Below, one piece after another: positions 7,288 to 14,572 of a stretch of 21,903 nucleotides of DNA (within the stretch, counting starts at the first letter, position 1; each line of letters begins with the position of its first letter). Location of the stretch: contig URPA01000031.1 of NCBI GenBank assembly GCA_900549545.1, positions 1 through 21,903 on the forward strand. Reading direction: 5' to 3'. Made by a program: the position numbers and the translations under genes. Below the pieces are notes generated by a model. The model searched no databases and was not told where the DNA came from. It was given only the letters and a program-made list of their open reading frames with translations. The DNA is from an uncultured Eubacteriales bacterium. Lineage in GTDB: Bacteria > Bacillota > Clostridia > Oscillospirales > Oscillospiraceae.

Positions 7288-7330
7288 CGGCGTGGAGAAT
7301 CTTAATTTTGCTTAATATCGGCAATAAGCC

Positions 7331-7359
7331 TTGACCGGGATTAACGGATATTATAGGAT
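7331..7359 (+). promoter_or_regulatory. Possible promoter for the membrane-anchored protein gene
   Basis: TTGACC, 17 bp, TATAGG, placed 28 nt before the ATG at 7387. The -10 is a 4/6 match, so the call is tentative. Confidence 0.4.
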
Positions 7360-7386
7360 ATAAGCGCGAAAGGAGCAGGGTAAGCG

Positions 7387-7899
7387 ATGAAGAAGAAAAT
7401 CAGACTTTCTGCACTTTTTGTTGTTGTAATCGCTGTGGCGCTGCTGATTTACGGGAAGATACACGATGAGCGAAACTTCGCGTGCTATACCCGGTTTTTC
7501 AACTATGTCAAAACCGGGGAGGACACCATCAGAGTGTACGGCACGCCGAAGGGAAGCGAATATGATTATAACTGCTACCAGAACGGGGAGCGCCACCTCG
7601 TATATATAACGCTGTACTATGACGGCTTCTCGTTTGGCATTCTTGACGACGATCTGGCGGGGAGCATTTGCAAGCTAACGGTGGAAAAGCCCGGCTTGCT
7701 GCCCCTGCGCGGCGGGATAGACATAGGTGCATCGCGCGCAGAAGTTGAGCGCTCATACTCGGATGCTCCATTGGCGACAGAGGGCGATGCGTACTATTTG
7801 ACATATAAAGACGAAATCCCGTGGGAGGGCATATGGATTTTCCCGGTTTATGATGAAAATAATGTTTTGGTGCAGTTTGATGTGACGGACGGATTGTAA
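7387..7899 (+). CDS. Membrane-anchored protein of unknown function (170 aa)
   Basis: The N-terminus MKKKIRLSAL followed by a hydrophobic run to about residue 22 is one transmembrane anchor or uncleaved signal, without a lipobox cysteine. The rest should be outside the cell. Residues 110-125 read GIDIGASRAEVERSYS, then GDAYYLTYKDE and a final PVYDENNVLVQFDV. The order (I-G-x-S-x-x-E-V, a strand, then F/Y-D-E-N-x-V) resembles the BamE/SmpA-like fold of small secreted proteins, a weak similarity. The start follows AAGGAGCAGGG (7370-7380). It lies 84 nt upstream of a large lipoprotein gene on the same strand and may be cotranscribed with it. Function unknown. Confidence 0.8.
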   Translation: MKKKIRLSALFVVVIAVALLIYGKIHDERNFACYTRFFNYVKTGEDTIRVYGTPKGSEYDYNCYQNGERHLVYITLYYDGFSFGILDDDLAGSICKLTVEKPGLLPLRGGIDIGASRAEVERSYSDAPLATEGDAYYLTYKDEIPWEGIWIFPVYDENNVLVQFDVTDGL

Positions 7900-7983
7900 A
7901 TGGGAGCAATGAAACAAAGCAACGCGCCGAAAAAGCCGTGGTTTATCTGACTGTAAATTTCGGGAAAACAAGGGGGTGTCTGT

Positions 7984-10215
7984 ATGCAAAAACTTAGAGC
8001 TTACAAGCTGCTTTGCCTGCTGCTTGCTGTCGGTATGCTGCTGAGCCTGTCGGCCTGCGGGAAGAGCGCAAAGGAAGAGCCGCAGCTGCCAGAGCCGGCG
8101 CAGAGCGTACCGCCGATTGTTGAGCCGAGTGCGGCTGTAACCGAGGTCAAAACCGTGCCCGGCTATATCTGCACGGAGATTGAAAACCCTGACTGGATCG
8201 TATCCTTCGGCGGCTCGGAGATTGTGGGGGACACAATTTACCTCGTGGTGCAGACCACCGACGGCGTGGTGGAGATAGCGGGCTTTGACACCCTGACCGA
8301 GCAGTGGACACGCTATGGCCTTGAAAAGGGTGAAGCCGTTAATCCCCAGCCTTCGCTTTTTTCCGCAACCGAGGACTCGTTCTGGCTTCTTTTCCGGGAG
8401 AATGTAACTGATGAGGAATCGGCGAATAACGATTTCTCGCGGGAGCTTGGCTATTTTCTGCTGCATATTGATTGCGCTTCCGGTGTGCAGACATGGCGGC
8501 CGGTGAGCTTTTGCAGTGCCAACACCTATTTCATGTCGTTCATCGCGCTGGACTCCGGCAGAGCGCTCTTGGGCGATGGCGGCACGACATATCTGATTGA
8601 CCCAGAGGCCAATGTGACAGGCAGCCCCGCACTGAACCTTCAGGGCGATGGACTGCACGCGCGCATTGGCGGCAGGCTCTACTCCCAGTCGGAGTCAGGG
8701 CTTGCGGAGATTGACACGGATACGCTGCAATTTGGCAGCCCCATCGAGGCCATCTATGACCAGGCCGTCTATTGCAGCAGCCTCGGACATTTTCTGACCA
8801 CGAAGGACAGCATTTTATACAGCGTTGACCCCGCCACCGGGGAGGAGACAGAGGTTTTTCGCTGGATGGATGTGGCGCTCAGCTACAGCAGGCTCTACGG
8901 CTGGAAGGGGCTTGAAAACTCAAACGGCGACATTTTTCATATTACCGACCGGATTTCAAAGATAAGCATGGGCGAAGTGCCGCTGAGAAAAACGCTCACG
9001 CTCGCCTGCCTTGGCGACGCCTCGGGCGAGGATTATGCCCTTGTAAACGATTCCTATTTCTGCGCAGACAAGCTGAAGGACGCGATAATCCGCTTCAACA
9101 ACTCAGACCCGGAATTTCGTGTTGAAATTAAGCCGTTTATCTATCACAATGACACCGAGCGCGGCAAAATCCTGATGGACATCGCCACTGGGGCGGAGGC
9201 CGACATCATTGACACGAGCCTTCTGCCCGAGGGCGCGGTGGACAGGCATCTGCTTGTTGATATACTGCCCTATATTGACGCGGACGAGACTATAAGCCGC
9301 GAGGATTTTATCCCCACCCTGCTAAGGAGCATGATGAAGGGTGGCGGAATATATGAATATGTAGACAGGTATACCATGCTCACAATGTATACACACCCGG
9401 AGCTTGCAGAGGATGCGTGGACAGTCGAAAACATAAAAAGCCTCATCGCGCAGCACCCTGAGCTGAATGTCCCGACCGGACAGGACAAGCTGATAACGCT
9501 CTTTTCATGGGCGGCATCAGCGGAATTTATGGATAAAAATACCGGAACGGCCTATTTTGACAGCCCGGAATTTGCCCGCTGGCTCGAGCTTTTGAAAACG
9601 CTGGCGGAGACGGAGGCTGCACCTATGCAGCGCACCTTCCTCTTTGAAATCAGCTATGATTACGCAAGGGAGGCGGGCTTTCGCACCCGCTCCGCAATGC
9701 ACGGGGATTATATCAGTGTCGGTTTTCCCAGCGCGGACGGTACAGGCAGCTACTTCATGCCGCTGGGCAGCCCCGGCAATATGGGCAGCCTGGGCGCTCT
9801 TCCTGAGGCCATGTATACCCTTGGCTCATCCACAAGCCTTGGCATAGCCGCATCCTCCGCCAACCGCGACGCGGCGTGGCGCTTCGTGCGTACCTTTATT
9901 GTCGGCGAGGAAGAGCCGCAGCTGCGAAAGGGCATCCCCGCGGTTAAAGAGAGCTTTGAAGCGGCGATTGCCGCCGAACTCGCGTGGAATACCGAACAGA
10001 AGGACCTGCCCTATGAGGCTTTCAATCAGCAGGACGCGGACGCCCTGCGGGAGCTGGTGTACGGTACGGAGAAAATCGTCTGCACCGATGAGGCGGTCAT
10101 GGATGTGATGAGCGAGGCAATAAACGCCTATCTCGGCGGCAAATTCACCGCCGCTGAGGCCGCCCGGCAGATTCAAAGCCGCATGGGCATCTATACGGCG
10201 GAGCAGTACGGATAA
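7984..10215 (+). CDS. Large lipoprotein: propeller-like N-half plus extracellular solute-binding C-half
   Basis: A 743-residue exported lipoprotein. The signal peptide ends in lipobox LSAC with C25 as the lipidated cysteine, followed by a Pro/Glu-rich linker (30-55). Residues about 60-335 are beta-rich with repeated short strands (GDTIYLVVQTTDG, GGRLYSQSESGLAEID, DSILYSVDPATGEE), like a beta-propeller. From about residue 336 (KTLTLACLGD) to the end it resembles family 1 extracellular solute-binding proteins: FNNSDPEFRVEIK, ILMDIATGAEADIIDT and a late block SLGIAASSANRDAAWRFVR. Usual binding proteins are 400-450 residues, so the front half is an addition. No ABC permease or ATPase adjoins it. 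It may be a sensor or a partner of a distant transporter. The ligand is unknown. A bidirectional terminator follows at once. Confidence 0.85.
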   Translation: MQKLRAYKLLCLLLAVGMLLSLSACGKSAKEEPQLPEPAQSVPPIVEPSAAVTEVKTVPGYICTEIENPDWIVSFGGSEIVGDTIYLVVQTTDGVVEIAGFDTLTEQWTRYGLEKGEAVNPQPSLFSATEDSFWLLFRENVTDEESANNDFSRELGYFLLHIDCASGVQTWRPVSFCSANTYFMSFIALDSGRALLGDGGTTYLIDPEANVTGSPALNLQGDGLHARIGGRLYSQSESGLAEIDTDTLQFGSPIEAIYDQAVYCSSLGHFLTTKDSILYSVDPATGEETEVFRWMDVALSYSRLYGWKGLENSNGDIFHITDRISKISMGEVPLRKTLTLACLGDASGEDYALVNDSYFCADKLKDAIIRFNNSDPEFRVEIKPFIYHNDTERGKILMDIATGAEADIIDTSLLPEGAVDRHLLVDILPYIDADETISREDFIPTLLRSMMKGGGIYEYVDRYTMLTMYTHPELAEDAWTVENIKSLIAQHPELNVPTGQDKLITLFSWAASAEFMDKNTGTAYFDSPEFARWLELLKTLAETEAAPMQRTFLFEISYDYAREAGFRTRSAMHGDYISVGFPSADGTGSYFMPLGSPGNMGSLGALPEAMYTLGSSTSLGIAASSANRDAAWRFVRTFIVGEEEPQLRKGIPAVKESFEAAIAAELAWNTEQKDLPYEAFNQQDADALRELVYGTEKIVCTDEAVMDVMSEAINAYLGGKFTAAEAARQIQSRMGIYTAEQYG

Positions 10216-10254
10216 AATAGGAAGAAGCCCCCTGTTTGGGGCTTCTTCCTATTT
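10215..10254. terminator. Bidirectional terminator between convergent genes
   Basis: A perfect 17-bp stem (AAATAGGAAGAAGCCCC with its complement) and a 6-nt loop at 10232-10237. The A-rich left end and T-rich right end make it work in both directions. It begins at the last base of the lipoprotein stop codon and contains the stop of the glycosyltransferase gene (10249-10251). Confidence 0.88.
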
Positions 10255-11277
10255 CCTATGCTTCAGCTTCGTAAACAGCGCGGGGGCGACTTCCCCGGTC
10301 TTGGCCACGGCCTTGAACGCGGTGAGGGTCAAGTCGGGGCTTCCGCTGCGGAGGACGCGGCAGAGCGTCTCCGTGGGAAGGCCGCCGGAGGTGTCCCGGC
10401 AGCGGGCGAGGACATGCTCGTTCGTGATTATCTCCTCAGCAATGCGGCGCTTCTCGGCGCGGCTGAGCGTGCAGGAGCGGGAGAAAAGATTCGTAAGGCA
10501 GGAGAAAATGCTCTTTGCAAACATGTAGCGAAAATCCGCCTCGTCCTCCGCGCCAAGCTCCCGGCAGAGAGCCTGAACGCGCCGGTCAATCTCAAGACAG
10601 ACGGCAAATTTTTTGTCGTAATAGCGGGTGATGAGGCTCTCGCCCTCGTGCATGATATAATGATATTTGCACTCAGGCAGCACCGTTATGCGCCGGACCT
10701 TTTCAAGGCAGGAGAAGATGAAAAGCCGGTCCTCGCCCCAGCGGTAGTCGGGAAAGCGGATGCTGTTATTCCGCAGCAGCGCCGCCGAATAGAGCTTACC
10801 CCAGACCTGATTGAGCAGATTTGCCTTATAAAGCCGCGCAAGACTCTGCCCCAGCTCCGAACGGTCAATGCTCTGCTCCGGCTCGTTATACTCCCGGGAT
10901 GAGCCATCAACATTGTCTATCGCGTAGCCAAATACGACCATATCCGCCCCGGCGGCGCCCCTGAGGGCGTATTCCACCGCGTCAGGCGCGAGGGCGTCAT
11001 CCGCGTCGATGAACATCACATACTCCGCCTCCGGGGAGATAAGCTCCAGCGCGCGGTTGCGGGCCATGGCGGGGCCGCCGTTTTGGACGCTCACCGGGCG
11101 CAGGCGCGCATCCTCCGCTGCCATCCGGCGCAGGATTTCGGCAGTGCTGTCGCGCGAGCCGTCGTCAATGACTATAAGCTCCAAGTCCTCATGGCTCTGG
11201 CTGAGCACACTTTTTACCGAGCCCTCGATGAATTTCTCCGCGTTGTAGGCCGGCATAATGACAGATACCCTGTTCAT
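10249..11277 (-). CDS. Family 2 glycosyltransferase
   Basis: A 342-residue GT-A fold glycosyltransferase that would transfer a sugar from a nucleotide-sugar donor onto a surface polysaccharide, teichoic acid or lipid. Visible motifs are the N-terminal strand VSVIMPAYNAE, the nucleotide-binding IDDGSRDST (38-45), NGGPAMARNRA (67-76) and the metal-binding DAD (91-93) within FIDADDALAPDA. There is no obvious membrane segment, so it is probably peripheral on the cytoplasmic face. The C-terminal ~120 residues are helical. Its ATG overlaps the stop of the upstream DUF2461 gene (ATGA), so the two are coupled. No other polysaccharide genes are nearby, so acceptor and product cannot be told. Confidence 0.9.
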   Translation of the reverse strand: MNRVSVIMPAYNAEKFIEGSVKSVLSQSHEDLELIVIDDGSRDSTAEILRRMAAEDARLRPVSVQNGGPAMARNRALELISPEAEYVMFIDADDALAPDAVEYALRGAAGADMVVFGYAIDNVDGSSREYNEPEQSIDRSELGQSLARLYKANLLNQVWGKLYSAALLRNNSIRFPDYRWGEDRLFIFSCLEKVRRITVLPECKYHYIMHEGESLITRYYDKKFAVCLEIDRRVQALCRELGAEDEADFRYMFAKSIFSCLTNLFSRSCTLSRAEKRRIAEEIITNEHVLARCRDTSGGLPTETLCRVLRSGSPDLTLTAFKAVAKTGEVAPALFTKLKHRK

Positions 11278-11945
11278 GTCCCCTCCGTTTCTGCGGCCAG
11301 CGCCGCCTCCGACAGAAAATCGTAAAGCTCCATGAGCTCAAGATACGCAGCACATACGGTCTTGGGCAGCGCCTCAGTCAGCTCCTCGCCGCCGCAGTCG
11401 ACCCTATGGGTCACATACAGCGTGCGGCGGTTATACCAGTTGGCGGTGTGCCCCTCGGCCTTACCCTTCGGGCGCTTATACTCCTGCCCGCCGACGAACC
11501 AACCGCTGTCCTCAATCTTGGCCGCTGTCCGCTCAAAGCGGGCGGGGTTTGCGTCGATCGCCTTGCGGAAGGCCGCCATCAGCGCGGGGGTCGGCTCGGA
11601 AAAGCCCATGCCGTACTCATACCGCGCCGCGCCGATCTCAAACCAGAAGTCCGGCGCGAGCTGGGAGCGCCGCTTGCTCCAGATGGAAAACCACATGTGG
11701 TCCTTAAAAGGCCCGCGCCCGAAGAGCCGCCGCGCGTCCCGGTAGATGCGGGAGACGTGCAGCTGAAAATCCTCCCCTGGGAAGCGCGCGTTCATCATCT
11801 CAAGACAGTCCGCCCCCAGCGCCTTCATCGGCTGGTGGACACACTCCTCAAACAGCGCCTTGCGCGGGAGAAACCACTCCCGCTCGTTATTGAAACTGAT
11901 ACCCCAGAAAAACTCGGCGGTATCTTTTGTGAAGCCTTTGAACAT
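11274..11945 (-). CDS. DUF2461 family protein
   Basis: A 223-residue soluble protein of the DUF2461/TIGR02453 family, whose function is unknown. Visible family features are an N-terminal MFKGFTKDTAEFFWGISFNNEREWF, the RIYRDARR block (66-73) followed by GPFKDHMWFSIW, and an aromatic FWFEIGAARYEYGMGF strand. I chose the ATG at 11945 because AAGAGGT lies just upstream and the conserved family N-terminus begins there. The longer frame back to 12020 would run through the promoter at 11977-12006. The gene is coupled by ATGA overlap to the glycosyltransferase downstream. Confidence 0.88.
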   Translation of the reverse strand: MFKGFTKDTAEFFWGISFNNEREWFLPRKALFEECVHQPMKALGADCLEMMNARFPGEDFQLHVSRIYRDARRLFGRGPFKDHMWFSIWSKRRSQLAPDFWFEIGAARYEYGMGFSEPTPALMAAFRKAIDANPARFERTAAKIEDSGWFVGGQEYKRPKGKAEGHTANWYNRRTLYVTHRVDCGGEELTEALPKTVCAAYLELMELYDFLSEAALAAETEGT

Positions 11946-11976
11946 TGCTGTGACCTCTTCCGTGAAATTCACCTGA

Positions 11977-12006
11977 ATTTTACCACATCCTGCGCCGGAT
12001 ATGCAA
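11977..12006 (-). promoter_or_regulatory. Promoter for DUF2461-GT2
   Basis: Minus strand: TTGCAT, 18 bp, TAAAAT, with TGG before the -10 (extended -10). Its -35 is 8 bp from the -35 of the divergent efp promoter. Confidence 0.6.
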
Positions 12007-12014
12007 GAAAAGGC

Positions 12015-12043
12015 TTGCAAAAAGAGCGTTTATACTGTAATAT
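12015..12043 (+). promoter_or_regulatory. Promoter for efp
   Basis: TTGCAA, 17 bp, TAATAT, with overlapping alternative -10 boxes nearby (TATACT, TATATA). The leader to the efp start is about 45 nt and carries GGGAGGT near 12080. The -35 boxes of this and the divergent promoter form a short inverted repeat (GCAAG, 6 nt, CTTGC). Confidence 0.55.
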
Positions 12044-12094
12044 ATAAGCGCTAAAATTTTATTAAAGATATTTTTTGTTCGGGAGGTCCCATTT

Positions 12095-12652
12095 ATGATT
12101 ACAGCAGGCGATTTCAGAAACGGCGTTACCTTTGAGATGGACGGCCAGGTTATGCAGGTCGTTGAGTTCCAGCACGTTAAGCCCGGCAAGGGCGCGGCCT
12201 TTGTCCGCACCAAGATGAAGAACGTTATCACCGGCGCCGTCACCGAAACTTCCTTCAACCCCACCGCGAAGTTTGAGAACGCGACTGTTGACCGTATGAA
12301 CATGGAATACAGCTATGCCGACGGCAACCTTTATTACTTCATGAACCCCGAGACCTATGAGCTCGAGCCGGTGGACGAGTCCGTCCTGGGCGACAATTTC
12401 AAGTTCGTCAAGGAGAACATGGAGTGCACCATCTACTCCTACAAGGGCAAGGTCTTCAATGTTGAGCCCCCCTTCTTTGTGGAGCTCGAGGTCACCGAGA
12501 CTGACCCCGGCTTTGCCGGCAACACCGCCACCAATGCCACCAAGCCCGCCACCCTTGAGACCGGCGCCGAGATCAAGGTCCCCCTCTTTATCGAGCAGGG
12601 TGAGCGCATCAAGGTCGACACCCGCACCGGCGAGTATCTGTCCAGAGCGTAA
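12095..12652 (+). CDS. efp: Elongation factor P
   Basis: A 185-residue translation factor that enters stalled ribosomes at the E/P site and promotes peptide bonds at polyproline stretches. The three domains are all present: a KOW-like N-domain, a central OB domain (ATVDRMNMEYSYADGNLYYFMN) and the C-terminal OB domain with the family signature around NATKPATLETGAEIKVPLFI. The tip loop of domain I reads HVKPGKGAAF, with K32 at the site that is modified in many bacteria. No epmA/ymfI-type modification gene is in the window. Length is exactly typical (185). It lies 55 nt upstream of the CD1247-type gene, possibly in the same transcript. Confidence 0.98.
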   Translation: MITAGDFRNGVTFEMDGQVMQVVEFQHVKPGKGAAFVRTKMKNVITGAVTETSFNPTAKFENATVDRMNMEYSYADGNLYYFMNPETYELEPVDESVLGDNFKFVKENMECTIYSYKGKVFNVEPPFFVELEVTETDPGFAGNTATNATKPATLETGAEIKVPLFIEQGERIKVDTRTGEYLSRA

Positions 12653-12707
12653 GTGTTATTGTTGTCCGTGAGGTAGTATTGAAGCCAGCGAAAAGGAGGT
12701 TTTCATC

Positions 12708-13178
12708 ATGACAGTTGTTGAAAAAGCGGCATACCTGAAAGGTCTTGTTGAGGGTCTGGGCGTTGAGCCCGAGTCCAGAGACGGGAAGCTTTGGGGCGCA
12801 CTGACGGACCTTTTGTCCGACATGGCGCACGAGGTGGAGGACCTTCAGGCCAGCGACCTTGACTTTGCCGAGGCTCTTGACGAGATCAGCGAGGACCTGA
12901 CCTATCTTGAGGAGCTGACCTGCGACCTGGATATGCCCGACGATGAGGACGAGGATTGCCTTGGCGATTGCGCCTCCTGCCTCAACCCCTGCGAGGAAGC
13001 CGACGAGGATGACGACTATGAGGAGCTGGAGTATGACGGCGTGCTGTATGACGCGACCTGCCCCGGCTGCGGCGAGGAGATAACCTTCGATCAGGACACG
13101 CTGGACGAGGGCTCCATCAAGTGCCCCAACTGCGGGGAGACGCTTGAGTTCGACCTCAGCGAGGACGAAGAGGAATAA
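12708..13178 (+). CDS. CD1247-type acidic protein with C-terminal zinc ribbon
   Basis: A 156-residue, highly acidic protein. Residues 1-70 (EKAAYLKGLVEGLGVE...LLSDMAHEVEDL) match the CD1247 N-terminal domain found widely in Clostridia: a helical hairpin of unknown role. The C-terminal third is a zinc ribbon with C118-x2-C121 and C139-x2-C142 (CPGCGEE...KCPNCGE). Between them lies an acidic linker with an additional cysteine cluster, C84-x3-C88-x2-C91-x3-C95. The start follows AAAAGGAGG closely. The gene sits after efp and before a strong terminator. It is probably cytoplasmic; possible nucleic-acid or protein binding is inferred only from the zinc ribbon. Confidence 0.85.
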   Translation: MTVVEKAAYLKGLVEGLGVEPESRDGKLWGALTDLLSDMAHEVEDLQASDLDFAEALDEISEDLTYLEELTCDLDMPDDEDEDCLGDCASCLNPCEEADEDDDYEELEYDGVLYDATCPGCGEEITFDQDTLDEGSIKCPNCGETLEFDLSEDEEE

Positions 13179-13187
13179 TTAAAAAGC

Positions 13188-13222
13188 AAACCGGGGCTAC
13201 CAGCTGGCAGCCCCGGTTTTTT
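13188..13222. terminator. Bidirectional terminator
   Basis: An 11-bp stem (AAACCGGGGCT/AGCCCCGGTTT) encloses the palindrome CCAGCTGG. Six T follow on the plus strand (ending efp-CD1247). On the minus strand the stem is followed by GC and five T, serving the convergent zeta-like gene that stops at 13230. Confidence 0.9.
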
Positions 13223-13229
13223 ATGCAAC

Positions 13230-13793
13230 TTATTTGCCGAGCAAATATTTTTCAAGCTCCACTATCCATTCTGGGCGCACATTTCCTTTCAGCACAAGCT
13301 CCCCATTTTGATATTCGGCAACCTCGACAAAGCCGTTGTCATTGTCAAAAAACCGCGCCTCGTCGCAATACGGCAGCACCTTTGAAACTGCCTCCCAGCG
13401 CCCGGCGAAGCGCCGCTGCACATCCTCCTCGCGGATATTGTGCCCGCCACGCCTGACGCGGTTTTCTATTCGCGCAAGGCAGTCCTCCGGTGTATTCAGC
13501 CCCACATAGTAAAGGCGCACAAAATAACCCTGCTCCTTGGCGCGCGCCGCCGTAAGCTCGGTTCTGCGCCCGGAGAGCGTGGTCTCCTGCGTGAAGCTGA
13601 GGTTCTTTTTGAGGCACTCATCAATGCGCTCAAGCGCAATCTTGCCGCCCTGTATGGCGCTGCCGCCATTGAGCGCGGTTATTTTATCCACATCAATGAT
13701 GATTCCCAGATCGGCCGACTGCGTCTTCAACACGCCGGTCAGGCTGCTCTTGCCCGTCCCATTGACGCCGCCGATGATGGTATAAATTTTCAC
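13230..13793 (-). CDS. Zeta-toxin-like P-loop kinase (COG4185-type)
   Basis: A 187-residue P-loop protein of the zeta-toxin/COG4185 superfamily. The Walker A motif is GGVNGTGKSS (8-17). A conserved acidic strand IIIDVDK (31-37), TQETTLSG (68-75) and the basic block NRVRRGGHNIREEDVQRRF (111-129) are all visible. Bacterial zeta toxins phosphorylate UDP-GlcNAc; chromosomal COG4185 relatives are mostly uncharacterised. I use the GTG at 13793: it sits 4 nt after GGAGG and starts right at the P-loop strand. Upstream in-frame ATGs would fall before or inside the promoter at 13827-13855. No epsilon-like antitoxin gene adjoins; the divergent neighbour is a SWIM protein. Confidence 0.85.
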   Translation of the reverse strand: MKIYTIIGGVNGTGKSSLTGVLKTQSADLGIIIDVDKITALNGGSAIQGGKIALERIDECLKKNLSFTQETTLSGRRTELTAARAKEQGYFVRLYYVGLNTPEDCLARIENRVRRGGHNIREEDVQRRFAGRWEAVSKVLPYCDEARFFDNDNGFVEVAEYQNGELVLKGNVRPEWIVELEKYLLGK

Positions 13794-13826
13794 TGTGCCT
13801 CCGCCTCCCGCTTCGTTGCTGGTGCT

Positions 13827-13855
13827 ATTATAGCATAATTGCATTATGATGTAAA
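13827..13855 (-). promoter_or_regulatory. Promoter of the zeta-like gene with operator-like palindrome
   Basis: Minus strand: TTTACA, 17 bp, TATAAT, with TGC before the -10 (extended -10). The spacer contains an inverted repeat CATAAT-3 nt-ATTATG (13834-13848), so a bound repressor would cover the promoter. The predicted transcript starts near 13820, 27 nt before the GTG. Confidence 0.7.
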
Positions 13856-13877
13856 TTTGCAAATCCGGCAATAATGC

Positions 13878-13906
13878 TTTTACTTTCAATGCTTGCATGG
13901 TAATAT
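13878..13906 (+). promoter_or_regulatory. Weak promoter candidate for the SWIM gene
   Basis: TTTTAC, 17 bp, TAATAT (an overlapping TATAAA is at 13904). The -35 is poor. It is the best candidate between the two divergent genes. Confidence 0.35.
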
Positions 13907-13948
13907 AAAGCCAAGGGCTTAGATATACAGCAGAAAAGGAGAATTACC

Positions 13949-14446
13949 ATGAGCGTGATTAGTTTGGCGAGCGCACAGTCTGCTTATCGCGGGTACGAAT
14001 ACTACGAGGCGAAAAAGGTTCTATGCGTGGAAAAGCGGGGCGACGGCATTTTGACCGGTAAGGTAGCCGGCAGCGATGGTGCTTTTTACGATACAACCGT
14101 GGACATAAACCACCCCAGAAAAGGCTCAAGCTGCACATGCCCTTTTGCCACAGGAAAGCAGCGAGTGTGCAAGCACATGGTCGCGATGTATTTTACGGCT
14201 TTCCCGGAGCAGGCTGAAAAGTTTATTGAGGATTTGCGCCATTATTACGAGCAAGAGGAGCAGCGCGAAAAGGAAGAACAGGAGCTGGAGTTCGCTGTCG
14301 TTCAATATGTCAAAAAGATGAGCAAAGGCGAGATGGAAGCCGTCCTGCTTGACCTCCTGTTTGACGGCCCGGATTGGCAGTTTGAGCGGTTTGTTAATGA
14401 GTATATCATGCTGGACGATGAAGATGAGCGTGACGAGGACTATTGA
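13949..14446 (+). CDS. SWIM zinc-finger protein
   Basis: A 165-residue protein with a SWIM zinc-finger: C62-x-C64-x9-C74-x-H76 (SCTCPFATGKQRVCKHM). SWIM domains bind DNA or proteins and occur in recombination factors, SNF2 helicases and small stand-alone proteins such as this. Residues 10-50 form a beta-rich lead-in (YRGYEYYEAKKV...VAGSDGAFYDTTVD). Residues about 85-115 are a charged helix, possibly a coiled coil (YYEQEEQREKEEQELE), and the tail is very acidic (DDEDERDEDY). The start follows AAAAGGAG by a normal gap. It is divergent from the zeta-like kinase with about 155 nt between starts. I see no good terminator after it. Function unknown. Confidence 0.88.
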   Translation: MSVISLASAQSAYRGYEYYEAKKVLCVEKRGDGILTGKVAGSDGAFYDTTVDINHPRKGSSCTCPFATGKQRVCKHMVAMYFTAFPEQAEKFIEDLRHYYEQEEQREKEEQELEFAVVQYVKKMSKGEMEAVLLDLLFDGPDWQFERFVNEYIMLDDEDERDEDY

Positions 14447-14525
14447 TGCCGCCTGATTTCCCCCGATTCTCGCTCAGCGAGAGAGATTTACGGTCTGCGG
14501 GCTGGTAAAATGTGTGCCGTTTTGG

Positions 14526-14546
14526 TAGAATTCAGACAGACCGGTC
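14526..14546 (+). promoter_or_regulatory. Tentative promoter and palindrome upstream of the XRE membrane regulator
   Basis: TAGAAT (14526-14531) with TGG before it is an extended -10 candidate lacking a clear -35. The 8-bp palindrome GACCGGTC (14539-14546) sits at the predicted start site and could be an operator. Weak evidence. Confidence 0.3.
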
Positions 14547-14572
14547 AATAAAGCAATAAGGATGACATCAAA

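Noticed and set aside
7753..8658. Minus-strand open frame (301 codons) opposite the lipoprotein gene
   Set aside because: Opposes the start of a clear lipoprotein with signal peptide and spans the gap to the previous gene; no ribosome site or known motif.
14469..14481. Terminator after the SWIM gene
   Set aside because: CTCGC-TCA-GCGAG is only a 5-bp stem without a following T-run.
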